This document shows, piece by piece, positions 1 to 11,603 of a stretch of 64,000 bases of DNA. The stretch is from Acanthosepion pharaonis (taxonomy: Eukaryota; Mollusca; Cephalopoda; Sepiida; Sepiidae). A program made the translations under genes and the position numbers. The stretch is from the NCBI GenBank assembly GCA_903632075.3, contig CAHIKZ030004296.1, positions 1,745,001 to 1,809,000 of the forward strand, given 5' to 3'. Under the pieces are notes generated by a model that saw only the letters and a list, made by a program, of their open reading frames with translations, did not search any database and had not been told where the DNA came from. Within the stretch, counting starts at the first letter, position 1; each line of letters opens with the position of its first letter.

Positions 1-161
1 ACTTACTTGTTGATTAGTATCTTTATAGTCTCTCCTTCGGTAACAGCTAATTCAGTTTGGATGCTACGGCTGCTGTTAATATGAGATAAATGCTTTGGCA
101 CAGAATAATATTGATTGCTTGTGCTTATAGAAATTATCCGCTTCTGCATTTATTATGATTA

Positions 162-950
162 TCAACACCCATTATCATCACACCCACCACCATCACTATT
201 GTTATCATTCATATTATTAACACCATAACAATCATCTCCATCACCACTGTTATTTTCATCGTTAATAACCACCACTCCTAATCCCCCACCATCATCATTT
301 TCATTACCACCACCACCACCACCACCACCACCATTATTTTCATCATTAATACCCCTCCCCACTATCATCAGTATTGTTACCACCACCACAATCACCACCA
401 CCATTATTTTCATCATTAATAATCATCACTTCCATCACCCCCACTACCATCATTATCATTACCACCACCACCACCACCACCATTATTTTCATCATTAATA
501 ACCACCACCACCATCATCATCAGCACTACTATCATCATTATCATTACCACCACCACCATTATTTTCATCATTAATAACCACCGATACCACCATCATCATC
601 ATTATTTTCCTCATTAATAACCACCACCATCATCAGCAGCACTACTATCATTATTATCATTACCACCACCACCATTATCACTCCTATAGTTACCAGCTCC
701 ATCATCAACATTTTCATCATTAATAACCACCACCACTACAATCATCATTACCATCACTACTAACATTATTTTTATCATCAATAACAGCCACCACCATCAC
801 CGCCACTATCATCATTATCATTACAACCACCATCATCATCAATCATATTATCACCCCCATAACCACCATCTATATCATCAATATTATTTTCATCCTTAAT
901 AACCACCACCACCATCATCAATCATTTTTTGATCACCACCATCACCATCA
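162..950. repeat. ACC/ATC trinucleotide-rich minisatellite
   Basis: Dense CAC/CAT/ATC/ACC trinucleotides fill the segment. A higher-order phrase recurs: a run of ACC triplets, then ATTATTTTCATCATTAATAA, near 331-352, 401-422, 478-500, 552-577, 600-622 and 709-725, with a variant near 885-903. The open frames on both strands here (poly-His/Ile and poly-Gly/Asp/Asn) are by-products of the repeat. Positions 1-161 show nothing recognisable. Confidence 0.9.
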
Positions 951-2490
951 GCTAAATCTTGCCACTGTAATCAGCAGCATCTAAATCAGAAGTGAAGAAA
1001 GACAATAGAAAAAGAAAGCAAAATTCATTTACTTAATCAAGTCAAACACAAAAGTCTCGAGTAGCATAAGAAAAAAAGGAAAAAGATAATAAAACCTTTC
1101 ACAGTCAGGTGTCCATTCATTTGTAAACACAGGTTGGAATTGTAGTTGGACTGTTTATTATTGTCAATCATTTGATGAAATGAAAATAAAATCATTAAAC
1201 CTTATCAGCAGTTCATGGATATGTAAGAGTTATAAATATTTGTTTAAAATGTTCTAAGAAAGAGGAGGTTAAATTACCTGCCTTGTGGATGAGATAGTTG
1301 CTTACTTTTCAGGCTGCTGTTAGAACACAATCTTTCTTCATTCATCGCAATCTGCCTACCAACATTTCTCCTAATTGCATCATACAAAAGTAAAACTCTG
1401 TCAATATAAAGAATTGATATTAAATGCCATTGCAAAATGTAGCAACTCTTATCTTCAGACAGTCATTTGTTTTGTTCCCTACAACCCACCTTGTCTGTTT
1501 CCAAAAAACATTAAAGCTAGCTGGAGATTTCTAAATCTGGTGCACATATATTCCCAAAGGGAAACAGCACCATAGATTTGTAACATGTAGCATTCGGCAG
1601 CTGGCGGCCTTGGGTGGAAGTCCATGTAGGATAAAAAACACATGTGTCTTGACACCAATAAGCTTACTGACTGAATGAAATAACTGAACATTTTTGTCAC
1701 TGTATGAAGTGACATCACTAAGTGGCTGTCACGTGATCCACATGACTATCTTAAACAAAAAGGGGATAATCACATTTTGTATTCTTACAACTGAAATAAT
1801 TCTATTACTTTGGATTTTGACTTTGTAGTGAGTGTGAAATAATAACTACCTTCACCCATTCATGTCAGATTCATAAGACTGAAGAAGAAGAAAGAAAGGA
1901 ATTTGTGAGCATATGTAAAATTGTTTTTGGACCAATGAAAACCTTTCATTCACAGAAATTAGCTAGTCAGCTGAGAAGAAGAAAAAAGGTAGTGAGCTTA
2001 TGTGAAATTCTTTTTGATATACAATGAATAGAAAAATTAAATTAATCAGAAATGAGTTCTGAAGTCATATGAAAGGTTTTGTTTCAGTTCCTTGCATCCA
2101 GTGTTGAAGTTCTCACCAGTGCAAAATTAATCACCAATTATATTAGCTGCTTCTAACTAACATGTGGCACTTCAAATTATTTCAAACTATCTCTTTACAT
2201 CTACTTTTGAATGTATGCAAACCATATATCCCTTTGGTGAGCAATGGACTCTCTTACTTTTGTTATAAACAAATTTTGAATATTATTCTGTGTCAGATCA
2301 TTTATTCTGTTGTATGAACATTTCCTCTTCATGACAATACATTAAAATTATGGATTTTAAGAATTCTGATTTATTTTGCTGAAATGAGCTTACTGGCACT
2401 ACTTCAAGCATGTAAATTTGTCAATAAATTCCTGATTTTGTTTTGTTAAAATTACCCATTTGTTTCATCGTTATTATCATCCTTCATTAA
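951..2490. other. No recognisable feature
   Basis: AT-rich sequence with only short chance reading frames. I see no transposon domain, tandem repeat or RNA-like structure that I can support. Confidence 0.6.
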
Positions 2491-2491
2491 T

Positions 2492-2832
2492 CTTTTTGGC
2501 GTGGGTATATCAACTGATCATTTTAACCCCTAAACCACACATCAGTCAGTTATGTGCCATGTGTGATGCACGCTTTTGATACATGACTGATAAGGCAGAT
2601 TTTTTCCCACAGCAGGTTGCCATTTCTTTCTACAGTAGACCGGCTGCCAGCCAAAGCTATAGAACCTGGTCTGTCGTGATGTTTACCCATAGCTGGAGAG
2701 AGAAGAGCATTCATACCTTTCCCAAGGGTGTTAGCACATAAGTGAATGTAATGGATTCGAATGGAATTTGAACTCAGCTCTCTGATTCCTCATTTTGAGC
2801 CGCTATCCATTACTTCACCGTGCCTATTGTCA
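2492..2832 (-). mobile_element. tRNA-derived SINE (family B), copy 1
   Basis: Read on the minus strand the head (about 2832-2760) resembles a tRNA gene. There is an A-box-like GGCACGGTGAAGTAATGG, and about 40 nt on a B-box-like GAGTTCAAATTCC. The body contains CCCTTGGGAAAGGTATGAAT, TTCTATAGCTTTGG and CAGTCATGTATC. The same order of blocks returns at 49863-50225 on the minus strand, so this is a dispersed retroposon family rather than a tRNA gene. Target-site duplications were not resolved. Partial relatives lie at 38570-38860, 39190-39330 and 50440-50640. Confidence 0.75.
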
Positions 2833-3164
2833 ATCATTATTAGTTTTTGACTCATATTTCTTTAATCTTAATTTTACTTGCTTTTTATTTTGTAGCATTA
2901 GTAGTAATATTATCTTGGATATTTTTATTAGATGAAGCATTGTCAACCATTATTAATTTTCACTTGTATTTCTTTCATCTTATTTTTAATTGTCTTTCAA
3001 TGGAAATGATCAAACCATTTCTATTTGAATTTCTGGGATAAGGAATTATCATTATTTATATTTTTTACATGTGAACTATTGTCCTTATCTTTGTTTTTAT
3101 TATCACAGTAATAACAATAAAGATGGGGACGCATAATGTAAATAAATATTAGACCATCATTTGA

Positions 3165-3316
3165 TAGTATAGTTATATTGTATATAATGTTATATTGTTA
3201 TATTGTTATAGTATAATAGTATATAATGTTATATTGTTATATTCTATATATTTTATATATCATATTGTATATATTGTTATATTGTATATGTTGTATAGTT
3301 ATATTGTATAGCATTG
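3165..3316. repeat. TATATTGT-type AT-rich tandem tract
   Basis: Irregular reiterations of TTATATTGTTATAGTATA and TATTGTATATAATG. Low-complexity DNA with no coding content. Confidence 0.8.
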
Positions 3317-5120
3317 TAAAAAAAATTGATTGAATGATTTAAATATTTTCAAAATAAATGACTTCAACACATACATGGATTTTATATATATTTATATATA
3401 GAAGTAGGTGTAACATCATTCAGAAAAAGAGAGAAATACATATTGTTATGTCTTTTTGCAACTCACAACCCATACCCACACACAATCTACACTTAACAAT
3501 CCATCTCTCTTTTCTATCTCTTTAATAATATAACGTGAACTCCCCCTCTCTCTTTGGATATATAATAGCAGTTACTGAATGCAAAGACAATTAGGTCAAA
3601 GGAGACCGACAACCACAACAATGAGTGGGAGCTGAAGCTGAAAATAGGTTCTCATACAGGTGATGAAATGTGTGACCAAATATGAACGATTGAGCAGGAA
3701 AACATTGACAGAAACCAGTTGGAGAGATGAAGCATGAAGGAGATGGATTGTCTATTAAATTCTCATGTCAATTGATTCTCTAAACTAAAGAGAAGGAATG
3801 CTGTCCCCAACTCACATAAACTCTAAGCACAGTATCAGGCAGAACGAGTCTTGTGTGAATAATCCCTCTTTTACTTGTTAAAATGTCAATAATCCCTCTT
3901 TTACCTGTTACAGTCAAGCACATGATAAAAGATGAACTCTAATTTGACTCAACACTATGCTGCTTACATTGAAGGCACAGGTGAATTTATGCAGTAGCTA
4001 TTGGTATTAGCTTGATTTTTCTCTGTGTGTGTGTGTGTGTGCAGTCATGTACATGTGTGTGTTTTTGTGAGTCTGCTTATTAAACAGTGTGCATTAACTA
4101 TTGGTCTGCTCATTCTAGAAATCTTAATAAAGAAAATGAGATCGACTTTACATCCCCCTCGAATCAAACAGTTGTTTCCCCTAAAAAGGGGGATGCAGGT
4201 TCAATCCTAGTTGGAGGACACATTTTCTTTACTAAGATTGTTTCATAAATAAAAATGGGGCATTTACATCAAATGAGAAGGTGTCCACTATGATAACATT
4301 TGAAGTAATATTTGTATATATATATATATATATATATATAGTGCACAGAGAGTGCTGGTGATAATAAAGCAGTGCTAAAATATAATATGTAACATAACAG
4401 TACTAAAATATAATATATAATATAACAGTGCCAAAATTTATACTAAGAATAAATATATATTTGTTCCTCACCATTTGATGGAAGTCTGATTTTCATACAT
4501 ATAAGCAACTGTCAGGTACAAATTTAAAAAAATAATTTCCACTGAATGCCAGTATGCACTAAATGGCCCATGGACTGAACTCACAATTACTTTGTCACCA
4601 AATTCATGAGCCAACACTTTAATCTACTAGGCTATTGTCCCTTGGGACAATTCTCTGTGGATAACTTGGAGCCTTAAACCAAACCTGCCTGCTGATGTGT
4701 GCTGCTCGTCATGCTTGACTGCACTGACTGAAGGTTTTCTTTTTTTGTTACAGTTGCTGCTGTTGAAGACTTGCTGTGATTTGTCTTTCTTACTTTATTA
4801 TTTCCTATATCATATTTATTTCTATGCTGGGTCTACAAAGAAGATCCTCATAACCTAGCATATATGCTGATTCTTTCACAGGCCTAACTCTTCTTCTTTT
4901 CTTCCTTGATCAGTATTCTCTTTTTGTCCTCATCTGCCTACATAATCGCTAAGAGTTATCTGAAAAAAAATCCAATTATCTATTGTCTGAAGGTGTTTTG
5001 CGTTGTCCAAGATTATTGACTGCTTGATTAATTCTGTCATAACATTTGTTCATATATATCTTGGTTTGACTGAGAACTTTTCAACACCTTTTACCACACA
5101 TACACACACACACACATATG
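3317..5120. other. AT-rich filler with short microsatellites
   Basis: Holds a (GT)n run at 4021-4043, (TA)n at 4312-4340 and a (CA)n run near 5100-5117. A short direct duplication of AATAATCCCTCTTTTAC lies near 3858 and 3889. Nothing else is recognisable. Confidence 0.6.
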
Positions 5121-5989
5121 CAGGGCATAGAGCGATAAATTGTCTAAATTATGCAAAAATAAAAATAATACTGACATAATTACTAAAATTACACACAAAT
5201 ATCTTGAAATACTAAAGAGTAAATTTATTCAATAAAATCACCATTGGCCTCAACCACAACCTCCAGACAACTTTGGAATCTCCTGCAACACTTGTGGATA
5301 GTCTCCTTGTTTAAACTGGTGAATGCTGCCATAATTCTTGCCTTCAGTTCATCTTTGGTGTTACAAAGAGTTTTGTTGGTCTCTCACTCAACCGTACCCC
5401 ACACATAATAACCAAGTGGGTTTTAGTCTGGGGAGTTAGGTAACCAGATTTAAGGGGTGATGTGGTTACAGAAATTGTCTGTCAGCCATGACTGTGTTCT
5501 CCTGCTTGTGTGGCATGGTATAGGGTCTTGTTGCTAGACGTAGTGTCTTCCAGAAGCCCCCCACCTCTTGACTCAGGGCAGCACTACCTTCTAAAGGCAC
5601 TTAATGTAGGCCTCTGTGTTGAGTCTTAGGGTCTCACCAACAAATTTGGGATTTTTTTTAATATCAGAACAATCAGAGTGAGTTTTCCGAGCTGCTGTAC
5701 CTTCATAATCAGCATTAGACTCATCCAACTCTTTCTGAATCCTCTGCACTGTCCTCTGATTGACACCCAAACATTTTGAAATGTTTGTATTGGAACTTCT
5801 GGCACAAATGCCAAGTAGTACAGCATGACATTTTCAAATTTCCGGCAGAGTGAATTGCATCATGGTGCTCTTTTTCTCCCAGATGATGCCCAACTGACCC
5901 TACTGTGCAATCAACAAAATCAAAAACATACAATGTGCATGTGCAAAATTAAAAATAAAATATGGCAATGATTTACCCCTCATACCCTG
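5121..5989 (-). mobile_element. Decayed mariner/IS630-type DNA transposon
   Basis: About 870 bp. The outer ends are imperfect inverted repeats: CAGGGCATAGAGCGATAAAT at the left and CAGGGTATGAGGGGTAAATC read inwards from the right, with TA close to both ends. The interior encodes a broken mariner-type transposase on the minus strand. Few Tc1/mariner elements of this length carry anything else. The middle of the gene looks deleted, so this copy is non-autonomous and immobile. Confidence 0.8.
5228..5930 (-). pseudogene. Mariner-type transposase pseudogene
   Basis: The family cuts and pastes DNA using a DD(D/E) catalytic triad. Conceptual translation of the minus strand gives an N-terminal helix-turn-helix portion (VNQRTVQRIQKELDESNADY, about 5765-5706), then after a gap the second catalytic block (QQDPIPCHTSRRTQSW, about 5533-5486). 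The third block reads WLPNSPD-stop-NPLGYYVWG (about 5450-5400), followed by a C-terminal tail ending CLEVVVEANGDFIE at about 5228. At least four stop codons interrupt it. The stretch that would hold the first catalytic aspartate is missing between NPKFVG and the next conserved block. It resembles the maT-type mariners common in invertebrates, but the subgroup is not certain. Confidence 0.8.
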
Positions 5990-6206
5990 TATAGGGTGAT
6001 GTAGAAGTGATAAGACTGTTAATAACAACATAATTGGGAGTAAACATTTCTTATAAAAGTAAGGCTGACAATTGCTTTGATGCATTTAATGTCCCCCATC
6101 TCTTTTTTAGAGTACCAGACCTCTCTACATAATTTTCCCAGGACTTTTTATATAAGAGTAACAATTCTCTTCATATTAATGAATCTCTTATTACTTCTGC
6201 TAACAG

Positions 6207-6630
6207 ATGAAGAGAAAATGGGAGTCAACAGAAAAGTAATTCTACAGCAGGATGTGGAGAATGCCACGGAAAATGTAAGTAAGCAACAAATTAGTCTTAA
6301 GGAAAATGGAAACAAAAAGGACACATATACTTAAGACCAGAAAGAAATTACTTGGACACAAAAGGAAATGAGGGCTTGGAGAATTTGACACTCACAGGAC
6401 ATTGAAGGAAAAATATACAGGGAAAGGCAGTGGGTCACCTACTTGAATGGCTTGTGTGAGTGGGTAGCAGAGATGATAAAGGGACAAATGTTACCAAGAG
6501 CTACAAGGGTTAGGAGATTGTGGAGAGACATGATCACCCATATCCTAAAGGGAAATTGAAAAGAGAAGAATACTTCTGAAAGGACACAGCACTTAGAAGA
6601 AGAAGAAGAAGAAGAAGAAGAAGAAGAAGA
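6207..6630 (+). pseudogene. RTE-like LINE 3' tail, copy 1 (ends in GAA repeat)
   Basis: Translation in shifting frames matches the C-terminal tail downstream of the reverse transcriptase seen in the better preserved copy at 19852-20429. It starts with the block beginning MKRKWEST, continues through the ENLTLTGH-like stretch, and ends at the 'SLSEWV' region and the terminal ACAGCAC(T)TAG. The copy finishes in a pure GAA run (about 6595-6630), typical of RTE-clade LINEs that end in short microsatellites. It is 5'-truncated, frameshifted and non-functional. Clade assignment (RTE/BovB-like) is from the tail's resemblance to BovB C-termini. Confidence 0.7.
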
Positions 6631-6870
6631 ACTTCTAGTTCCCCTTTCTTTTGAAACTTCTTTGCTGTTCTTTGGTATTCTGAAGAACTAAATCTTGAGT
6701 TTTTTCTGCATTTGCATAGAAAATGCAGATATTAAAAGATAAAGTGCTTACCTAGAGATTTTCCACAAGTACAATTCTGTGTTTAACTTTTTCTGATTTT
6801 ATTAACCCTTCAATGGTCACTATCCCCTATAATTAATACCAGAACTTTTTTTTAGAAAACCCCCTTGCAG

Positions 6871-7250
6871 ATGAACAAGAGACTTGAAGCAACAGAAATG
6901 TCTTTCTACTGAAGGATACTGAGAATACCATGAACCAAACATGTGAGCAGCAATGAACTTCTACAGACAATGGAAACAAAAAGGACACTTATAGTTAATG
7001 TCAAGAAGCCATAGTTGATATTTCTAGAACACATAATGAGGAAAGAGTGCTTGGAAACTTTGATACTCACAGGATATATTGAAGGCAAGGGAGACAGAGG
7101 AAAGCAACACATAACCTACCTGGTGAGATTGAGTGAATGGATATCGAAGTAGAGTTTGGGAGAGATGGCAAATTGACAAAATTTACTAAGAGATACAAAG
7201 GATAGGAAAATGTGGAGAGCCATGAAAGCACACAGCACATAGAAGAAGAT
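6871..7250 (+). pseudogene. RTE-like LINE 3' tail, copy 2
   Basis: One continuous frame with a few stops reads MNKRLEATEMSFY, then EHIMRKECLETLILTGYIEG, KQHITYLVRLSEWI and DRKMWRAMKAH, matching the tail at 19852-20429 block by block. It ends CACAGCACATAGAAGAAGA, the same 3' terminus as the neighbouring copy. A 5'-truncated dead copy about 240 bp downstream of copy 1 in the same orientation, either two insertions or a duplication. Confidence 0.75.
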
Positions 7251-7651
7251 AATTAAAACCAGATTTTTATTTTTATAACTAACACTTGATTTTACAATTA
7301 CCATTAATGGCAAATAACTATTTTTTTAAACTTAACTTTATGTTATTTTCAGTCAATTAAAATGAAAATTAAAAATGTTGATGTAGATATCTAAATTTAT
7401 CTAAATTATTGTAATGTGTTTTCTTTAAAAAATTTACAACACAAAGTCTGTAATAATTTTTTGCTTTTACTTTGTAACAATACAAAACTAATCCCCCACT
7501 TCATGTACAAAGCGTCTAAAAACTATTTTTTCTTTTTATATCATTTATGGGTCATGCATTCAAAATATCAATGGTGTATTTACTACCCACACTAGGAACA
7601 AATATGTAGAATGACTTCTTTTGAGCACTAGAAAACAAAGGCTATTAGCAT

Positions 7652-7838
7652 CTCTCTCTCTCTCTCTATCTATCTATTAGTATGGATATATCTATCTCAG
7701 TCTATTAAATTTCTGTTTGTCAGTCTGTCTGTCTATCTATCTATCTCAGTCTATTAATATCTATCTATCTCTGTCTATTAATATCTATTTCATTTTGTTC
7801 ATAGCTATCTATCTGTCTACTTATCTCAGTTTGTTCAC

Positions 7839-7901
<63 letters not shown>

Positions 7902-7905
7902 ACAA

Positions 7906-7942
<37 letters not shown>
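7652..7942. repeat. (CTAT)n and (TA)n compound microsatellite
   Basis: CTAT/TCTA tetranucleotides interrupted by CAGTCTATTAATAT, with a pure run at 7840-7902 followed by (TA)n at 7914-7941. The same CTAT plus CAGTCTATTAATATCTATCT phrase occurs at 37923-38050, so this is a shared repeat rather than a chance microsatellite. Confidence 0.9.
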
Positions 7943-7943
<1 letters not shown>

Positions 7944-8108
7944 CATATTTTCATTCAAGCATGTTTGTTTAAATAATTTAGACGTATTATGTCTATTTAT
8001 TTTAGTTTTAATCCTTTCAAGTCCACGAATTAATTTCTTGATGGCTGCAGAAAATTGATTAAGAAAAATTACAAAATTTTCTTTCAAATAATTTTTATTT
8101 TCTCAAGT

Positions 8109-8139
8109 GCTTTCAATCTCATTTGAGACCATCTTCAGG
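8109..8139 (-). ncRNA. Hammerhead-like core hairpin (weak)
   Basis: The minus strand reads CTGAAGA, a hairpin GGTCTC-AAAT-GAGATT, then GAAAGC. CTGANGA, stem II and GAAA is the order of a hammerhead ribozyme core. I could not find a convincing stem III or stem I, so activity is unlikely for this copy. Read it as a possible relic. Confidence 0.3.
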
Positions 8140-8362
8140 GGATTAAAATATCTGTGCATGTGTATACAGTAGCTCCATAAATTCAAAATGTTTTTCACTG
8201 TTCATTTAGTGTTCCAAATTTGAGTATGAAAGTGGGGTAACTTTGTAATTTTTATTTTAATATTTAAAAATGAAAAAGATTTTTAGTTTATTAGTTATAA
8301 TACTTTAATTTAGTATTTTATATAAGACTTTGCTGCTACAAACATTTAAGAACTTTGTTACT

Positions 8363-8470
8363 TTACTCATAGTTGATGTTATTTATTTTTGGCCACAATT
8401 CTCTTATATAAAGGGCTTCCAGAATTTTAAGTTTTTGTTTATTATCTATTATTTTCAATATATAGTAGTC
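8363..8470 (-). pseudogene. C-terminal end of a Penelope-like GIY-YIG protein
   Basis: The last 30 or so residues (ILKIIDNKQKLKILEALYIR, then ELWPKINNINYE and a stop) match the conserved end of Penelope-like element proteins after the GIY-YIG nuclease, where an 'EALYIK...KPKIN' motif is usual. Everything upstream is absent or unrecognisable, so this is a short 3' remnant. The identification rests on one motif. Confidence 0.45.
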
Positions 8471-8559
8471 TCCCTTGGTAACTGCTGTTGTTAGAACCTG
8501 AAGTGCAATAACACATAATATAATAATAATATAATAACAGACAAGTGTATGCAAATGTT

Positions 8560-9334
8560 AATGAAAGCATATTTATTTCAGGACTGTGTCCATAGAATAG
8601 TAAATAAATTATTTTTATTTACCTCTCAAAAAATGGCCGCAACACATTAGACCAGTTCACTAACATGTGCACCACTCATTGTACCACTATCATCTGTTCT
8701 AGGGTAGTTCATACTAGTTACTGGCTACCTAGCTAAAAGAGAAAAAACTGGTGTCACAGTCATTTATTGTAGGTGCACACAGTTTGTAATTCCTAATGCT
8801 ATCTCTTGATTGATAGATTTTGTTGCAATTCACTTATCTGCCCTTACATATAAAGTGTAATGTTACAACCATCTTGATATAGGGTTGTTGGTTCACCCGT
8901 AGTTGTCATATATAAAGATTATTAACCAGTGGTTGTCAGTTGACTGTTTGTAGCAACCAACAACCTTGTATCAAGATTTGCTCTCCACCAACCAGAGATT
9001 GCAAAATTTTTTAAGTCTACTGAAGAGTAAATGTAATCTTCATAAAACTTTGAGTAAGGACAATATAAAGGAATGTTCAATTTTATTTATTATGATCTAT
9101 CTCTTGAAATTGAGCATATAAGTACAATATCTACTAACTCACTCATGTCTTTTCACTCCCCCCTCACTTCTTCACTTTGTTAATTTACATATGTTTAATA
9201 CGGCCTGTCAAAAATGTGTAAATTTTAAATTTTCATTTCATTTTTTGTTTGGAAGTAAAGTCTGATGATCCTTTTAAAGGGGCTGTAGTGAAATAATTTA
9301 TTACATGGAACCTTAAAGTGGTCTGTTTTTATTT

Positions 9335-9337
<3 letters not shown>
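8560..9337. other. No recognisable feature
   Basis: AT-rich unique-looking sequence. Short inverted phrases such as CAACAACC..GGTTGTTGG occur near 8880-8965, but no element boundary or domain is visible. Confidence 0.5.
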
Positions 9338-9420
<83 letters not shown>

Positions 9421-9424
9421 TGTT
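9338..9424. repeat. (TA)n(TG)n microsatellite
   Basis: A TA run at about 9341-9387 passes directly into a TG run to about 9422. Confidence 0.95.
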
Positions 9425-9539
9425 TGAAAAAATATAAAAAATAGGAAAAAACTCGTTAATAAAATAATCCAAAATTCTTTAGTATTTTTGTTATTATTTT
9501 AAAAAACAGTGCTCGATACAAAAGTAGAGCCTAAATATA

Positions 9540-10165
9540 ATTATTTATTTAAAAATATGATTCCATCGCTACATAAGAGTTCTCATGTTTCAAAACAAGA
9601 GCTGAAAACTTCAATATAATTATTTGAATTAAATTGAATTAAAGTACCAAGCTCTGTTCCATCTTCAAGAAAAATTTTTTTGGAATAACTAATTCTTGAA
9701 ATTTATGCGTTTTTATAAGCATATTCATTATTAAAATTAAAATTACTATGGTAACGGCTAGAGCAATTATTTAAAAAAAAAAGACATAAGGTTTAATAAT
9801 TTGTATCAATATCTCAGTTACATTCAAAGAGGTCAAGTCAGGGTAAGGTTGGGGTGTCTAAATTTAAAGTGGAAAATGATATCGTCTAGTCTGGTTAAGT
9901 GTCTATGGAGATTTATTTATTTTTTATTTCATTTTCCTGAAAGGGTTTTGTGTATATAAAAAACTGTCATAATTAGCTAACATTTGTTTTTTTTGATGAC
10001 ATCATAAAGGGCTTTATTATTATTATTATTATTGGGTTGGGCTTTTATACTTTTTAATTAGACTATGTTGTTTAAAATTTGTATTTATTATTTAATTGTT
10101 TGTTTGTTTGTTTTCTATGCTAATTATTCAATGCAAAAATTTGATGATGTCGGCAAAAAAAACTG
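9540..10165 (-). other. Probable 3' non-coding end of Penelope-like element
   Basis: AT-rich tail lying 3' (minus strand) of the GIY-YIG reading frame, with a TTATTATT run at 10013-10034. Its far end at 9547-9600 contains ATGATTCCATCGCTACATA, a phrase that recurs at 12948-12975 and, in diverged form, in hairpin arms at 12177-12413 and 63601-63718. Assignment to the element is by position only. Confidence 0.4.
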
Positions 10166-10560
10166 TTAACTCATGTCTTTGTTTAATAAATTTTCATTAT
10201 TTAGAAACTTGATAATGTGTAGTTTTTTATGTAGGCATAAAGGGCATGGGTCATCCCAAGTATTACAAGTTCTAGTTTTGTTTATAATTTTCCATTTTAC
10301 TTTTGGTGTTTTATTCATTCCCTTCAAATACCAAAAATATTTAGATAGAGATGTCTGATGTCTTTTATTAATACTGTTGAAATAGCTTTTATGTTGTCTC
10401 CACCTAGCCTTAAATTCATTCTTTGTAGACCCAATGTATATCATATTAGTATTAGGACTCTCAATGGATGAGATAGTACAATGGTATACGCGGCATATAT
10501 TTTCCAATGGGCAGCCTTCTGGGTTTCTACAATCACATAATTTTTCACTATTTTTGTCTA
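10166..10560 (-). pseudogene. GIY-YIG endonuclease domain of a Penelope-like element
   Basis: Minus-strand frame 10507-10166 gives 113 residues. Near the start, partly in an adjoining frame, is a Cys-rich block (CDCRNPEGCPLENICRVYHC) of the kind that precedes the nuclease. It is followed by the nuclease signature NMIYIGSTKNEFKARWRQH (residues about 21-39) and a KYFWYLK segment. In Penelope-like elements this nuclease nicks the target to prime reverse transcription. It lies downstream of the RT piece at 10971-11438, the normal order. A frameshift near 10530 separates it from the linker, so the element is dead. Confidence 0.8.
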
Positions 10561-10970
10561 ATTTAAGTTTAGTGTTTTTATTAATACTATTCTGGCATGG
10601 AGGTTTATTCAGGATTTTATTATTGTGTTTTTTTTATTATGGCTTCTAGATTTTCATTGCAACTGTAACTTAATTTTAGGGAGTTTTTATTAAAGATTTT
10701 ACTAAGTCTGCTATTTGTAGGAAAGTGTTTTTCAATTAAAGCTAGGAATTTATGTCCTAGCTTAATACTAAGCATTTGGTTGAACGGAGGGTATACCAAA
10801 TGATTTTCTTTTCCATTTTTCTTCTGGTTAGTACAATTGTTTCTATAATTGATGTTAGCATTTTGTATCCACTATTTTTTAAGGGCTGCGTTATAAAAAT
10901 TACTGTGTTGTTGGAATATTTCTTTATTAGCGGAGTTAATGCTGATTCTATTCTCTATTGAGGGTATATG
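10561..10970 (-). pseudogene. Penelope-like element RT thumb/linker region, broken
   Basis: Conceptual minus-strand translation in two frames gives LGHKFLALIEKHFP and LKLSYSCNENLEAIIKK, a basic linker connecting the RT block at 10971-11438 to the nuclease at 10166-10560. Several stops and at least one frameshift are present. Assignment is mainly from its position between the two recognised domains. Confidence 0.55.
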
Positions 10971-11478
10971 CTAAATTATGGATGGAGGGTGGTTGGACTT
11001 AGGGTGTACATACAAGGGGTTAGTGTTAGGTTTTCTATAAGGTAGGTATGCATTGTTTATTAAATCCAGAGTTACATCGTGGAAGTTTACCCTATTTAAT
11101 TTTGTACAGACTGTTGTTTTTAAATTGAGTTTTCTAAATTCACTATATATAATCTTTCTAATTTTCTCTATTTTAAAATTAGTGGAACTCCTCACTACCA
11201 TGAGCCCGTCATCTCTGTACAGCCTGATGTCCTTAATATCTAATTCATGGTGAGCGGTCAGATTGTACAGTATTAAAAGACCGACAAGGTCAGAAGACTC
11301 TGCAGAGTTTAAAGATCCCATAGTAATATCAAAATAGTCATCATTGTTTTTAATCCATTGGTCCCCATTATGAATGAGGACAGATTTTTTTGCCCTGAGA
11401 ATTATATTCATTTCTTCCTTTATCAGGTCAGAATACACAGCAGCAAACTCCAGGGCAGTCGTAAACAGATCCTTCTAT
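10971..11478 (-). pseudogene. Penelope-like element reverse transcriptase fragment
   Basis: The minus-strand frame begins upstream of its first methionine (KDLFTTALEFAAVYSDL at about 11478-11425) and continues with DYFDITMGSLNSAESSDLVG. The catalytic motif is LYRDDGLMV (about residue 77 of the 155-residue frame). Then come YLPYRKPNTNPLYVHPKSNH and P(P)SI, typical of the Penelope-like RT core and its exit. The RT N-terminus is missing, so the copy is 5'-truncated at about 11480. Together with 10166-10970 it forms one truncated element on the minus strand. Confidence 0.8.
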
Positions 11479-11549
11479 ATTGACCAGTAGTATTTCACAA
11501 TATTGAACAGTATTAGGGTGCAATCAGGTTTATTATTAATATTGGTAAA

Positions 11550-11553
<4 letters not shown>

Positions 11554-11584
<31 letters not shown>

Positions 11585-11602
11585 TAGCATATATATATAT
11601 AT
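11554..11602. repeat. (TA)n microsatellite
   Basis: TA reiterations broken by ACTAGCA near 11582. A related short (TA)n run lies at 11792-11803. Confidence 0.9.
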
Positions 11603-11603
11603 G

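Noticed and set aside
162..574. Poly-Gly/Asp and poly-His/Ile open frames
   Set aside because: They arise from the trinucleotide repeat and run on both strands; no coding signature.
2641..2830. A functional tRNA gene in the SINE heads
   Set aside because: A and B boxes are worn, the cloverleaf arms do not pair, and the same heads recur joined to a common body.
4025..4210. Cys/Val-rich short frame
   Set aside because: Generated by a (GT)n microsatellite at its start.
9260..9297. CTGATGA..GAAA hammerhead candidate (plus strand)
   Set aside because: GAAA is separated from the hairpin by CTGTAGT and no stem I or III is visible.
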